Below, in pieces: positions 37,903-46,530 of a DNA stretch of 64,000 nt. The translations under genes and the position numbers were made by a program. This stretch comes from Hyphomicrobiales bacterium (GTDB lineage Bacteria; Pseudomonadota; Alphaproteobacteria; Rhizobiales; Rhizobiaceae). Location of the stretch: NCBI GenBank assembly GCA_900472675.1, contig UCJA01000006.1, positions 62,001-126,000 on the forward strand, written 5' to 3'. The notes under the pieces are model-generated. The model searched no databases, was not told where the DNA came from, and saw nothing but the letters and a program-made list of their open reading frames with translations. Each line of letters starts with the position of its first letter. The first letter of the stretch is position 1.

Positions 37903-38540
37903 GCCAGAACTCGCTCAAGCCCGGCCGCAAAGGCGGAAAGCCGGGTTACCAGAAGGGTATCACCCATCTCCACGCGGAGATCGGCTGATTCCGAAGGCTG
38001 AAAGTCAATGATCTCGCCGGCCTGTTCGAGCTTGTCGCGGAGCAGGTCGCAGAGATGCCGGGGGCCAAACACGCGGATCTGGTCGAGAACTTCCCGGGCC
38101 AGCTCCGGCTTCAGCTGCTGTGCCAGCTCGTCGACAGCCTGGCGGTCAAGCTCTTCCTTCAGAAGCGGCGCCAGGAGGTGAACGAGGGCGTCTGCGAGTT
38201 CAGTGCTGATACGCTCGGTCAATTCAGGCAACGCTTTTGCCAGGTAATCGGCCACGCCGCCTTCGAACTCCAGCCGCTGCGCTTCCATATCGGCTTCATG
38301 CGTCTGCTGCAGTTGCGCAAGCGCTTCGGCATTCTGCGCCGTCATCTGTTCGGTGGCCGCCTTGAAGCCCTCGTCATAGGCTTGCTGCCGCTCCGCCTCG
38401 AGATCGACCTGCTCGACGAACTCTTCGAGCGCGGGAACGTCGGACACGGCGTCGAAGAACATCGGCGCCTCGACGTGAACGACCGCCGGCACCGGCTCCG
38501 CCCCGAAGTCCCGCAGGTATCTCGCAAGTGGGGAATTCAT
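37899..38540 (-). CDS. FliH-like candidate export ATPase regulator
   Basis: 213 residues, acidic and helical. The segment [40 protein letters not shown] recalls the AYxxGfxxG-type N-terminal coiled coil of FliH. The C-terminal half ends [17 protein letters not shown], similar to the FliH/YscL/V-ATPase E-subunit fold. No other fliH is visible, while fliI is present at 52581. It is the first gene of the motB-motC-fliK block; [13 protein letters not shown] at 38540 was chosen over upstream codons that give an unlikely leader. The assignment is moderate. Confidence 0.6.
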   Translation of the reverse strand: MNSPLARYLRDFGAEPVPAVVHVEAPMFFDAVSDVPALEEFVEQVDLEAERQQAYDEGFKAATEQMTAQNAEALAQLQQTHEADMEAQRLEFEGGVADYLAKALPELTERISTELADALVHLLAPLLKEELDRQAVDELAQQLKPELAREVLDQIRVFGPRHLCDLLRDKLEQAGEIIDFQPSESADLRVEMGDTLLVTRLSAFAAGLERVLA

Positions 38541-38742
38541 CACGCACTCCATCAACGTCGTGTGCAGCATGGACGCCGCAGCATCCTTGGTCCGTTGTCT
38601 CCGGCACCCAACCGAACGGTATCCGGAGGGACGGCGCAGGAGACCCAAGCCAAGGAATAGATGCGAAATTAGGCTTGTAAACTTGTGCGAGGATGATGCT
38701 GGCTCTGGCAGTGCCACCGCCCTGCTGGAGCCTCCAAATGCA

Positions 38743-38767
38743 AACGGCCGCTCGATGAGAGCGGCCG
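38743..38767 (-). terminator. Terminator of the leftward flagellin gene
   Basis: ACGGCCGCTC and GAGCGGCCGT form a 10-bp stem with a GATGA loop, 26 bases after the stop of the flagellin at 38793. The minus strand continues TTTGCATTT. Confidence 0.8.
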
Positions 38768-38792
38768 TCGGTGATTGGCGATGGGGCGCCGT

Positions 38793-39674
38793 TTACTGCT
38801 GGAACAGCTTGAGGATGTTCTGCGGACCGGAGTTGGCGATCGACAGCGACTGAACGGCGAGCTGCTGCTGGGTCTGCAGGGCAGACAGCTTGGCGGACTC
38901 TTCTTCCATGTCGGCATCGACCAGGCGGCTAACGCCTTCGTCGATGGCGTCGGACAGCTTGCCAGCATAGGCGGTCTGGAGATCAATGCGGGTGGTCAGG
39001 GCACCGAGTGCCGCACCGGCGTTCGTCAGGTCCGACATTGCCGTTTCGGCAGTGGTGAGAAGCGCTGCGATGTCGTCGGTGGTGGTGATGAGACTCAGGT
39101 CGATCGTCATGACGTTGCCGAGCAGGCCGCCTGTGCCCGCACCGGTGGTCGCATCAATGCTGTCGAACATGGCGTTCGTCGCGATATCGTAGCTCGCAGT
39201 GGTGACGGCGACGCCGGCATCGGTGCGGACGAAACCGTCGACGACGTTGCCGGTGGTCTGGCCGTCAATAACCATCCAGTTTTCACCCGAGAAGGATGCG
39301 CCCTGGGCGATCGAGGTCAACTGCTCCTGCAGCTTGCTGATTTCCAGCTGGATCTTCGCCTTGTCGGTCGAACCTTCCGTGGCGGTGACCAGCTTGGCCT
39401 TGATTTCGTTGACGACGTCGATGGCGCTTTCCATAGCGGCATAAGCGGTGTCGACCTTGGCTGCGCCGACGCCGAGAGCGTCTGTCGCAGCGTTGAGCGC
39501 CTTGTTGTCGGAATTCATGGTGGTCGAGATCGACCAGTAGGCAACGTTGTCTGAAGCCTTGCTGACCTTGTAGCCGGAAGACACCATGTCCTGGGTGTTT
39601 TCAAGGTTCTTGTTGATGGTGCTCAGGGTCTGGAGTGCGGAATTGGCGGCGACGTTCGTCAAAATGCTGGTCAT
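38793..39674 (-). CDS. Flagellin 1
   Basis: 293 residues, secreted filament subunit. The N-terminal D0/D1 part (MTSILTNVAANSALQTLSTINKNLENTQDMVSSGYKVSKASDNVAYW) and the C-terminal part (RIDLQTAYAGKLSDAIDEGVSRLVDADMEEESAKL) are near-identical to the two rightward flagellins. Residues about 150-210 are variable and rich in Thr, Ala and Asp. There is no D2/D3 domain, as in rhizobial complex flagella. The neighbouring GT41 enzyme could glycosylate Ser/Thr in the variable loop. It has its own terminator and leader. Confidence 0.94.
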   Translation of the reverse strand: MTSILTNVAANSALQTLSTINKNLENTQDMVSSGYKVSKASDNVAYWSISTTMNSDNKALNAATDALGVGAAKVDTAYAAMESAIDVVNEIKAKLVTATEGSTDKAKIQLEISKLQEQLTSIAQGASFSGENWMVIDGQTTGNVVDGFVRTDAGVAVTTASYDIATNAMFDSIDATTGAGTGGLLGNVMTIDLSLITTTDDIAALLTTAETAMSDLTNAGAALGALTTRIDLQTAYAGKLSDAIDEGVSRLVDADMEEESAKLSALQTQQQLAVQSLSIANSGPQNILKLFQQ

Positions 39675-40068
39675 CGAAAACTGCCCCTCGTGGCAAGGAA
39701 TGGGTGGGCACCCCGGGTGCTCCGGTAACGACGATCAGCTTCATGCCTGCCGAGCTCTCATGTCGGCTCGCCGTTGCGATGAGCACAGAAAATCAGTTTA
39801 TGGTTAATGGTTGGTTAAATGTGGCAAAAGGGTCGAAACCTTCCTTACCAATCTGCTCCAGCGCGGCCGCAGCCCCCGCGAATGCAGGGTTTCCGCGCGA
39901 GGCCTGTAGAACCGGCCTTCAGGGAAAGGCTCTTTTCTCTCGCAGGAAATGATTCGCGCGCCACGAATCACTCTGGCTTTGCACCTGTCGGAGACTGCGA
40001 AAGGCGCCCGACAATACTCGGCGCCTTTGCTTGGTCTCTTCACTTGATACGCGGTCGAGACCGAAACC
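39675..40068. promoter_or_regulatory. Leader and promoter region of flagellin 1 and end of the GT gene
   Basis: 394 bases without a gene. The 100 bases nearest flagellin 1 form its leader, a possible FlbT target. An inverted repeat TGATTCG / CGAATCA lies at 39950-39970. The terminator of the GT gene is at 39999. I see no coding frame with sensible composition. Confidence 0.5.
39999..40028 (-). terminator. Terminator of the TPR-glycosyltransferase gene
   Basis: AAAGGCGCCCGA and TCGGCGCCTTT are near-perfect inverted arms with a one-base bulge and a CAATAC loop. They lie 41 bases after the stop, and a T run follows on the minus strand. Confidence 0.7.
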
Positions 40069-41991
40069 TCAGCCCTGCATAAAGGGCTGCGTGCGCGCCC
40101 GCAGCGCCGGCACGTCGATGTGGTCCGGCTCGAGCCCTGCCCTGGCGCGGTCGGCCATCATCCGATAGCCGGTTTCCAGATGCTGGCGGAAACGATCGGC
40201 GTCGAAGAGCGGGTTCACCAGCCGATTGGCTTCGATGCGCGCCCTCAGCTGCGGCAAGTCGCCGGGATTGCTGAAGTAGTGGACAGCCCTGTCGACATAG
40301 TCGTCGAGCGTCTCTGCCACCAACTCCGGCGCCCCGATCGCCCCCAGCAGGCTCTCGCTGACGCGCGACGCGAAGTTGGTGCCCTTCACAGTCAGCACCG
40401 GCAGGCCGGCCCACAGCTGTTCGGAGGTGGTGGTATGGCCATTGTAGGGAAAGGTATCCAGACCCAGGTCGACGAGCGGGATGCGGTTGATGTGGAGCTG
40501 GAAGTCCATCTTGTGCATGAACAGGACCCGGTTGGCGGCAATTCCGTTGTCCGCCATCTTCTTGCGGATGAAGCCGCGGCTCTCCTCGCTGTGGAAGACG
40601 ATGGCGATCGCGCTGCCCGGCGTCCGCTTCAGGATCCTGACCCATGTATTTATGGTGCTGAGCGAGATCTTCCGGGGCGCGTTAAAAGACCCGAAGATGA
40701 AGGTATCCTCGGGCAGCTGCGCCTGCTTGCGCGTCATCGGCTCGGGCAGCGGCCGGTTGACGGGGTCGTTCGGCTGGTAGGTATCGGGAAGGCGGCAGAA
40801 CTTTTCACGGTAGAAGGGAGCCGACGACATGGGGAGCACGATCGGATCGCCGATAGCATAGTCGAGATCGATATTGCTGACTGTTCCGGGGAAACCGATC
40901 CAGGTGACGTGCACAGGTGCCGCCGGATGGTTGAAGATGACCGTGCGGTTGCCGTGTGTATGCCCCTTCAGGTCGACCAGGATATCGATCTCGCGGCGGC
41001 GGATTTCATCGACCGCCTCTTCCGTCTTCATGTCCAGAATGCTGACGACATTACCCCAGGCGCTGCGATCGGCCCTGTTTTTCGCAATTACCTCCGGCTT
41101 GGTATGGCAGAAGAGGGTGATCTCGAACTGGTTGCGATCGTGAAGCTCCAGAACGCGACGGATCAGCTTCATCGTTGCATGCTGGTCAAAGAAATCCGAC
41201 GAGACGTAGCCGATACGGATCTTCTCGCCCCAGCGATGGGGCATGGCACGTCTCAAGGCAGTGACCGCCGGATCGAACCTGGGCGTGTTTCTGGTGGCGA
41301 GCCTGTTGATAGCTTCGTCGCCGCACCAGTTGATGTTGGAGAAAGGGGAATCTCCCTTCAGGAAATCGGTTTCACCCGCAGCAATCGCCTTCTCCACAAT
41401 CGGCTGGTGGCGCTCGATTGCATCGTACTTGTTGTGCTCGCGGCAAAAGGTCAGGTAGAGCAGGCGGATCTGGTTGTCGGCCGGCATGCGCTTCAGCACA
41501 TTGTAGACCGCATCGATCTCGCTCGCCTTTGTGACATCCAAGACGCTCGAGGTGATGCGAATGCCAAGCTTGATGTAGTCGATGTTGTCGCTCTTTAGAA
41601 GAACGCTCTTGAAGACACCCGCGAGCTCGAGATTGTTGCGTTCGTAGAGGATGGAGCCGAGCACAAAGGCAACGTCCGGATCCATCCGCTGCTTCGGCTG
41701 CAGCCGGCTCGAGAGCGCCAAAGCCTCATCCTTGTTGCCAAGCTCGAAATTCAGCCTGATGGCCTCGATAAGGTGCTCGCCGGCGTTGTTGCCACCTTTC
41801 TCAGCCGCCGCCAGATAGGCTTTACAGGCTTCCTCCTTGAAACCGATCTGGGCGAGCGTCTTTCCCAAGAGGGCATAGGTTCGCGCATCCGCATTGAGCT
41901 CGAGAAGACGATTAATGATGGCCAGCGCCTGGGTATAGTTGCCAGCTTTGTAGCTTGCGGATGCGGCCGGATAAGAAATCTGCGAGTTCAA
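40069..41991 (-). CDS. TPR/GT41 O-glycosyltransferase, probable flagellin glycosyltransferase (FlmG-like)
   Basis: About 640 residues. Residues 1-230 hold TPR-like helical repeats (ASASYKAGNYTQALAIINRLLELNADARTYALLGKTLAQIGF). From about 270 on is an OGT/SPINDLY-type GT41 domain: IRIGYVSSDFFDQHATMKL, then DILVDLKGHTHGNR and APVHVTWIGFPGTVSNIDLDY. FGSFNAPRKISLSTINTWVRILK and LDTFPYNGHTTTSEQLWAGLPVLT complete it. The frame is open to 42282, but GGAG six bases before a TTG at 41991 gives a clean start at the TPR. Caulobacter FlmG has this architecture and glycosylates flagellin. Here the gene sits between flagellin genes, so the same role is likely. The sugar donor is unknown. Confidence 0.85.
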   Translation of the reverse strand: MNSQISYPAASASYKAGNYTQALAIINRLLELNADARTYALLGKTLAQIGFKEEACKAYLAAAEKGGNNAGEHLIEAIRLNFELGNKDEALALSSRLQPKQRMDPDVAFVLGSILYERNNLELAGVFKSVLLKSDNIDYIKLGIRITSSVLDVTKASEIDAVYNVLKRMPADNQIRLLYLTFCREHNKYDAIERHQPIVEKAIAAGETDFLKGDSPFSNINWCGDEAINRLATRNTPRFDPAVTALRRAMPHRWGEKIRIGYVSSDFFDQHATMKLIRRVLELHDRNQFEITLFCHTKPEVIAKNRADRSAWGNVVSILDMKTEEAVDEIRRREIDILVDLKGHTHGNRTVIFNHPAAPVHVTWIGFPGTVSNIDLDYAIGDPIVLPMSSAPFYREKFCRLPDTYQPNDPVNRPLPEPMTRKQAQLPEDTFIFGSFNAPRKISLSTINTWVRILKRTPGSAIAIVFHSEESRGFIRKKMADNGIAANRVLFMHKMDFQLHINRIPLVDLGLDTFPYNGHTTTSEQLWAGLPVLTVKGTNFASRVSESLLGAIGAPELVAETLDDYVDRAVHYFSNPGDLPQLRARIEANRLVNPLFDADRFRQHLETGYRMMADRARAGLEPDHIDVPALRARTQPFMQG

Positions 41992-42350
41992 AACGTGCTC
42001 CGTCTCGTCGCCTGAATGGGCTCTTCCACGGCCACGCCGTGCTTCGATTTTCCGTTGTCCGACACGAAGCTTACTTGAGGCCGGATTGGCACAACCTGCC
42101 AACGACTTAAGCCGCTTGGTTAACCAAAGGATCTCCAGAATTTCCAAGCTGTTAACCACAGTTACGGGTGCTTTCTGCAAAGATTCAAATTTAAGAGCTT
42201 GGCAAGAAATGACTGCGAGATTGGGGCTCAGATGATGGACTTGGCCGGTTAAGGTACAAGAGGCATGAAGCCGGACCATCATTTACCGGTGACACTACCG
42301 AACCCGGTATGTCCTCCTTTTTTGTACAGAGTCTCAGGGGACACTCCAAA
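41992..42350. promoter_or_regulatory. Divergent region between the GT gene and flagellin 2
   Basis: 359 bases. The GT promoter and the flagellin 2 promoter and leader must both be here. An AT-rich zone lies around 42115-42195. A near-palindrome of ACCGG elements (ACCGGTG...ACCCGGT) is at 42286-42309, and AGGGGACA precedes the flagellin ATG. No further gene is seen. Confidence 0.5.
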
Positions 42351-43244
42351 ATGACTAGCATTAACTTCAACTCTTCCGCATCGTCCGCACTGCAGACGCT
42401 CAGCAACATCAACAAGAACCTCGAGACGACGCAGAACAGCGTTTCTTCCGGTTATAAGGTTGGCAAGGCTTCCGACAACGTTGCCTACTGGTCGATCTCG
42501 ACGACGATGAACTCCGACAACAAGGCTCTTGGCGCTGCTTCAGACGCACTCGGCGTCGGCGCTGCCAAGGTCGACACCGCCTATGCTGCCATGTCGAGCG
42601 CCATCGACGTCGTCAACGAGATCAAGTCCAAGCTGGTCACCGCTTCGGAAACCTCCACCGACAAGGCCCAGATCCAGCTCGAAATCGGAAAGCTCCAGGA
42701 GCAGCTCGGTTCGATCGCCCAGGGCGCTTCCTTCTCGGGTGAAAACTGGATGGTCGCTTCGGCTGACAGCACAGCCACGGTCGTCGATGGCTTCGTCCGC
42801 ACCAAGGACGCCACCACCGGTGTCGCCAGCGTCAAGGTCACCACGGCGAGCTACGATCTCAGCGCTGCCGACACCCTGATGTTCACCTCTGTCGATGACA
42901 CCACCGGCAAAGGCACGGGCGGCATTCTCGGCGACGTTTCATCGATCGACGTAACATCCACGACCGACATGTCCGGGTTCCTCGACACCGTCGAAACCGC
43001 ACTGGGCAAGATGACGACGGCAGGCGGCTCGCTCGGCGCCCTGACGACCCGCATCGACCTGCAGACGGACTATGCCGGCAAGCTGTCGAACGCCATCGAC
43101 GAAGGCGTCAGCCGTCTGGTCGATGCCGACATGGAAGAAGAGTCTGCCAAGCTGTCTGCCCTGCAGACCCAGCAGCAGCTCGCCGTTCAGTCGCTGTCGA
43201 TTGCCAACTCCAGCTCGCAGAACATCCTGCGTCTGTTCCAGTAA
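42351..43244 (+). CDS. Flagellin 2
   Basis: 297 residues. The start is MTSINFNSSASSALQTL, with AGGGGA nine bases upstream; the in-frame codon at 42309 gives an implausible leader. D0/D1 sequences match flagellin 3 almost completely. The variable region (about 145-215) differs by scattered residues. It is a separate transcript, with a strong terminator at 43281. It is secreted through the flagellar export gate. Confidence 0.94.
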   Translation: MTSINFNSSASSALQTLSNINKNLETTQNSVSSGYKVGKASDNVAYWSISTTMNSDNKALGAASDALGVGAAKVDTAYAAMSSAIDVVNEIKSKLVTASETSTDKAQIQLEIGKLQEQLGSIAQGASFSGENWMVASADSTATVVDGFVRTKDATTGVASVKVTTASYDLSAADTLMFTSVDDTTGKGTGGILGDVSSIDVTSTTDMSGFLDTVETALGKMTTAGGSLGALTTRIDLQTDYAGKLSNAIDEGVSRLVDADMEEESAKLSALQTQQQLAVQSLSIANSSSQNILRLFQ

Positions 43245-43280
43245 GCACCACGCTTACACAGCGAAACATCGCTCTTCGAA

Positions 43281-43307
43281 AGCCCCGGTTCGCCGGGGCT
43301 TTTTTTT
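43281..43307 (+). terminator. Terminator of flagellin 2
   Basis: AGCCCCGG, TTCG loop, CCGGGGCT, then seven to eight T residues: a textbook rho-independent terminator 36 bases after the stop. Confidence 0.95.
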
Positions 43308-43529
43308 GATCCCTCGATGCCCCCGAAGAAAAAACTGGCCGAAAAGAGAAAAAAGTACAATCGCAGCGGCGACCTTTGAGCTTCGTTAACCCTAATGGTG
43401 TTTCCTACAGTCACCTAAGCGGCGGGCCGGAATGTAAAGAGTTGCTTCCGACCGGCATGAAGCTCCAACGCCGCTTTCCGGTGATTTCCGGAATGTCCCC
43501 TCATTTGTTCTTTTTACTAGGGGTTAGTA
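43308..43529 (+). promoter_or_regulatory. Promoter and leader of flagellin 3
   Basis: About 220 bases between the flagellin 2 terminator and flagellin 3. GGGCCGGAATGTAAAG at about 43422-43440 is followed by inverted GACCGGC / CCGGAA elements that could fold in the leader RNA, a plausible FlbT target. Sequence-specific promoter boxes are not certain. Confidence 0.4.
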
Positions 43530-44423
43530 ATGACGAGTATCCTGACGAACATCGCCGCCAACTCTGCTCTCCAGACGCTGAGCAGCATCAACAAGAGCCT
43601 CGAAAACACCCAGGACATGGTGTCTTCCGGTTACAAGGTTGGCAAAGCCTCCGACAACGTTGCCTACTGGTCGATCTCGACCACGATGAACTCCGACAAC
43701 AAGGCCCTCAACGCTGCTTCCGACGCACTCGGCGTCGGCGCTGCCAAGGTCGACACAGCTTATGCCGCCATGTCGAGCGCGATCGACGTCGTCAACGAGA
43801 TCAAGGCAAAGCTGGTTACCGCGTCGGAAACCTCCACCGACAAGGCCCAGATCCAGCTCGAAATCGGAAAGCTCCAGGAGCAACTCGGTTCGATCGCCCA
43901 GGGCGCTTCCTTCTCGGGTGAAAACTGGATGGTTGCTTCGGCAGACACCACAGCCACAGTCGTGGATGGCTTCGTCCGCACCAAGGACGCCACCACCAAT
44001 GTCGCCAGCGTCAAGGTCACCACAGCGAGCTACGATCTCACCGCTGCCGATACCCTGATGTTCACCTCTGTCGATGCCACAACCGGCATTGGCGCAGGCG
44101 GCATTCTCGGCGACGTTTCGACGATCGACGTAACATCCACGACCGACATGTCCGGGTTCATCGACACCGTCGAGACCGCCTTGGCCAAGATGACGACGTC
44201 TGGCGCAGCACTCGGCGCCTTGACGACCCGTATCGACCTGCAGACGGACTATGCCGACAAGCTGTCGAACGCCATCGACGAAGGCGTCAGCCGCCTGGTC
44301 GATGCCGACATGGAAGAAGAGTCTGCCAAGCTGTCTGCCCTGCAGACCCAGCAGCAGCTCGCCGTCCAGTCGCTGTCGATCGCCAACTCCTCCTCGCAGA
44401 GCATCCTCAAGCTCTTCCAGTAA
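43530..44423 (+). CDS. Flagellin 3
   Basis: 297 residues, MTSILTNIAANSALQTLSSINKSLENTQDMVSSGYKVGKASDN at the start. It is nearly identical to flagellin 2 over most of its length (long shared DNA blocks around 42590-42770 and 43780-43955), which points to a recent duplication or gene conversion. AGGGGTTAGTA precedes the ATG. It has its own promoter region and terminator. As an outer filament subunit it is a likely substrate of the GT41 enzyme. Confidence 0.94.
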   Translation: MTSILTNIAANSALQTLSSINKSLENTQDMVSSGYKVGKASDNVAYWSISTTMNSDNKALNAASDALGVGAAKVDTAYAAMSSAIDVVNEIKAKLVTASETSTDKAQIQLEIGKLQEQLGSIAQGASFSGENWMVASADTTATVVDGFVRTKDATTNVASVKVTTASYDLTAADTLMFTSVDATTGIGAGGILGDVSTIDVTSTTDMSGFIDTVETALAKMTTSGAALGALTTRIDLQTDYADKLSNAIDEGVSRLVDADMEEESAKLSALQTQQQLAVQSLSIANSSSQSILKLFQ

Positions 44424-44454
44424 GCGGAAGACTTCGGCTCAGCCTAAAACTCAG

Positions 44455-44483
44455 AAAGGCCGCGCTCACAGCGCGGCCTTTTC
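44455..44483 (+). terminator. Terminator of flagellin 3
   Basis: AAAGGCCGCGCT, CAC loop, AGCGCGGCCTTTT. It lies 32 bases after the stop. It also faces the convergent fliP end and could serve both. Confidence 0.92.
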
Positions 44484-44538
44484 ACGTTGAGGCCATAGGC
44501 TCAAGCACGGTTTCAAGCGCTAATAACGCTTGCAGGGA

Positions 44539-45276
44539 TCAGGAGAAGGAGCGGACAAGCGAGCCGACCAGCAGGTTCCAGCCGTCGATCAGCACGAAGA
44601 AGAGGATCTTGAAGGGCAGCGAGATGGAGGTCGGTGGCAGCATCATCATACCCATCGACATGGTGATACTGGCGACGATCATGTCGATCACCAGGAACGG
44701 CAGGACGATCAGGAAGCCGATCTCGAAGCCGCGACGGATCTCCGACAGCATGAAGGCCGGGATAAGCACGCGGTAATCCGTCTGTGCCCCAAGCGTGACC
44801 GCCTGCCCGCGCTCTCGGGCGATGTCGACGAAGAGGGCAACGTCCTTGTCGCGCACGTTGGCGATCATGAACTCGCGGAAGGGCTGGGCGATCCTCTGCA
44901 CCGCCTCTGCCTCGTCGATCTGGTTCTGCAGGAGGGGCTGTGCCCCGTCCCGCCAGGCGCGGTCCATGGTGGGGGACATGACGTAGAAGGTCATGAACAG
45001 GGCCATGCTGGTGAGGATCATGTTGGACGGGGTCGTCGAAAGGCCCATGCCGGAGCGCAGGATCGAGAAGGCAATGATGAACCGCGGGAAGCTGGTCACC
45101 ATGATCAGGATGCCCGGGGCGACGGAAAGCACCGTCAGCAGACCGAACGTCCTGAGGATCCAGGCCGACACCGAGCCGTTGACCGGCAGGTTCAGCAGTT
45201 CCGTCGCCGACTGCTGGGCGTGTGCCGCTTCCGGCACGAGCGCTAGCAGGGCAACGACGAGAAAAAATCGCATCAT
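44539..45276 (-). CDS. fliP: Flagellar export apparatus protein
   Basis: 245 residues. A signal-like N-terminus (MMRFFLVVALLALVPEAAHAQ) precedes four membrane segments. The FliP signatures are TVLSVAPGILIMVTSFPRFIIAFSILR and SEIRRGFEIGFLIVLPFLVIDMIVASITMSMGMMMLPP. It forms the central channel of the export gate with FliQ and FliR. It is the last gene of the flgB-fliP operon and overlaps fliL by four bases. No fliO is present nearby. Confidence 0.96.
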   Translation of the reverse strand: MMRFFLVVALLALVPEAAHAQQSATELLNLPVNGSVSAWILRTFGLLTVLSVAPGILIMVTSFPRFIIAFSILRSGMGLSTTPSNMILTSMALFMTFYVMSPTMDRAWRDGAQPLLQNQIDEAEAVQRIAQPFREFMIANVRDKDVALFVDIARERGQAVTLGAQTDYRVLIPAFMLSEIRRGFEIGFLIVLPFLVIDMIVASITMSMGMMMLPPTSISLPFKILFFVLIDGWNLLVGSLVRSFS

Positions 45277-45770
45277 TCGATGACAAAGGTCCTGAACACT
45301 ATCTCAGCAACCTTGCCCTGCGACCGAAGCCTGGCTCGCTCCTTCAGGTCGTCCCGGAGATAGGAAAACCCGCGGGGACCCTGAATCTGCTGCAGCGACA
45401 CGGTTCGCATGTAGCCCAGTATATCCTCCTGGACCGATGCCGCCACTGCCTCATCCACGTTATCACCGAAAATCAACGAGATCTCCAGCCGCACCAGGCT
45501 TTCCGACGGATAGGCGAGGTTGGCGATGATCGGTTCCAGCTCCTTGACTTTGCTGACCGCAGGCTTGCCGTGCTCACCACCGGCCGGTGCGCCGTGCTCG
45601 CCAGCTGCGGGGGCTGCTGCCTCGGGCTTAGGCGGGGCCGGTGCGATGATCTTTCCCACGAACCAGCCGCCGCCGCCGCCCACAAGCGTCAGGACCGCGA
45701 CGGCGATGACGGTCAGCATCATCGCGGATTTCTTCTTGGGGGGCTCCGCTGCCACGCTGCTATCGGTCAT
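45273..45770 (-). CDS. fliL: Flagellar basal body-associated protein
   Basis: 165 residues: one membrane helix (LTVIAVAVLTLVGGGGGWFVGKII), an Ala/Pro/Gly-rich linker, then a periplasmic domain (ANLAYPSESLVRLEISLIFGDNVDEAVAASVQEDILGYMRTVSLQQI). FliL surrounds the stator and supports motor torque. Its position between flgH and fliP is the usual rhizobial one. Confidence 0.94.
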   Translation of the reverse strand: MTDSSVAAEPPKKKSAMMLTVIAVAVLTLVGGGGGWFVGKIIAPAPPKPEAAAPAAGEHGAPAGGEHGKPAVSKVKELEPIIANLAYPSESLVRLEISLIFGDNVDEAVAASVQEDILGYMRTVSLQQIQGPRGFSYLRDDLKERARLRSQGKVAEIVFRTFVIE

Positions 45771-45807
45771 GGACCCGAACTCCGTTGGGTATGCCTCTTC
45801 CCGCGCC

Positions 45808-46530
45808 TCAGATGGGCGAGAAGATATCGCTGATCTGCTGTCCGACCGGAGGCTGCTGCACTTCCATCAGGCGGCCGCGTCCGCCGTAGGAGATGCGGGC
45901 CTCGGCGATCTTGTCATAGGAAATGGTGTTTTCGGAGCTGACGTCCTGCGGACGCACGATGCCGGCAACGTTGAGGATGCGGATCTCGTGGTTGACGCGA
46001 ACTTCCTGGGAACCGCTAATGATCAGATTGCCGTTTTCGAGGACGCCGGTGACCACCGCTGCGACCAAAAGGGTCAACTTCTCGGACCGGCTGATGGTGC
46101 CCTTGCCCTTGGACTCGCTGTCGGAATCGAAGCCGAGCGTGGAATCCGTCTCGGGCTTCCAGCCGAAGATCTTGGCCGAGGCGTTCCAGCTGGTGTCCTT
46201 GCTGTTCTTGCGCGACCGGTCCGTCTCGTTGTCGAAACTTGCCTTGTCGTTGATGGAGATGTTGACCGTCATGATATCGCCGACGGCAAGCGCGCGTGCA
46301 TCCTTGAAGAGGGCTGCCTGGCTGTCACTCCAGAGCGAGAAGCCGCTCGCCATATGATGCGGCTGCTTGGGGTAGAGAGACATCTGCTGCGTCTGGCCAT
46401 AGGCCAGCCCACTGCCGATCGGGCTCATGGACGGTGCGTTGCCGATTTCCTTGACCGTCGTGAGCTGGCCGCTCTGGCATCCTGCCAGGAGCGAGGTGGC
46501 TGCGAGAACGACGCCGATATACTTCATCAT
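45808..46530 (-). CDS. flgH: Flagellar L-ring lipoprotein
   Basis: 240 residues. The lipobox is LLAGC at about residues 13-17, so the mature protein starts at Cys and is anchored in the outer membrane. FlgH core motifs are SLYPKQPHHMASGFSLWSDSQAALFKDARALAVGDIMTVNISINDKA and RYGGRGRLMEVQQPPVGQQ-like ending (SYGGRGRLMEVQQP). It forms the L ring with FlgI as P ring. Its start overlaps the motE stop. Confidence 0.94.
   Translation of the reverse strand: MMKYIGVVLAATSLLAGCQSGQLTTVKEIGNAPSMSPIGSGLAYGQTQQMSLYPKQPHHMASGFSLWSDSQAALFKDARALAVGDIMTVNISINDKASFDNETDRSRKNSKDTSWNASAKIFGWKPETDSTLGFDSDSESKGKGTISRSEKLTLLVAAVVTGVLENGNLIISGSQEVRVNHEIRILNVAGIVRPQDVSSENTISYDKIAEARISYGGRGRLMEVQQPPVGQQISDIFSPI

Noticed and set aside
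38682..38695. CTTGTGCGAGGATG as a further Rem box before the FliH-like gene
   Set aside because: Only 10 of 14 bases match and it lies about 140 bases from the start; too weak without a background estimate.
41992..42282. 97-codon extension of the glycosyltransferase
   Set aside because: It has no TPR pattern and no ribosome site; a TTG with ideal GGAG spacing opens the TPR domain at 41991.
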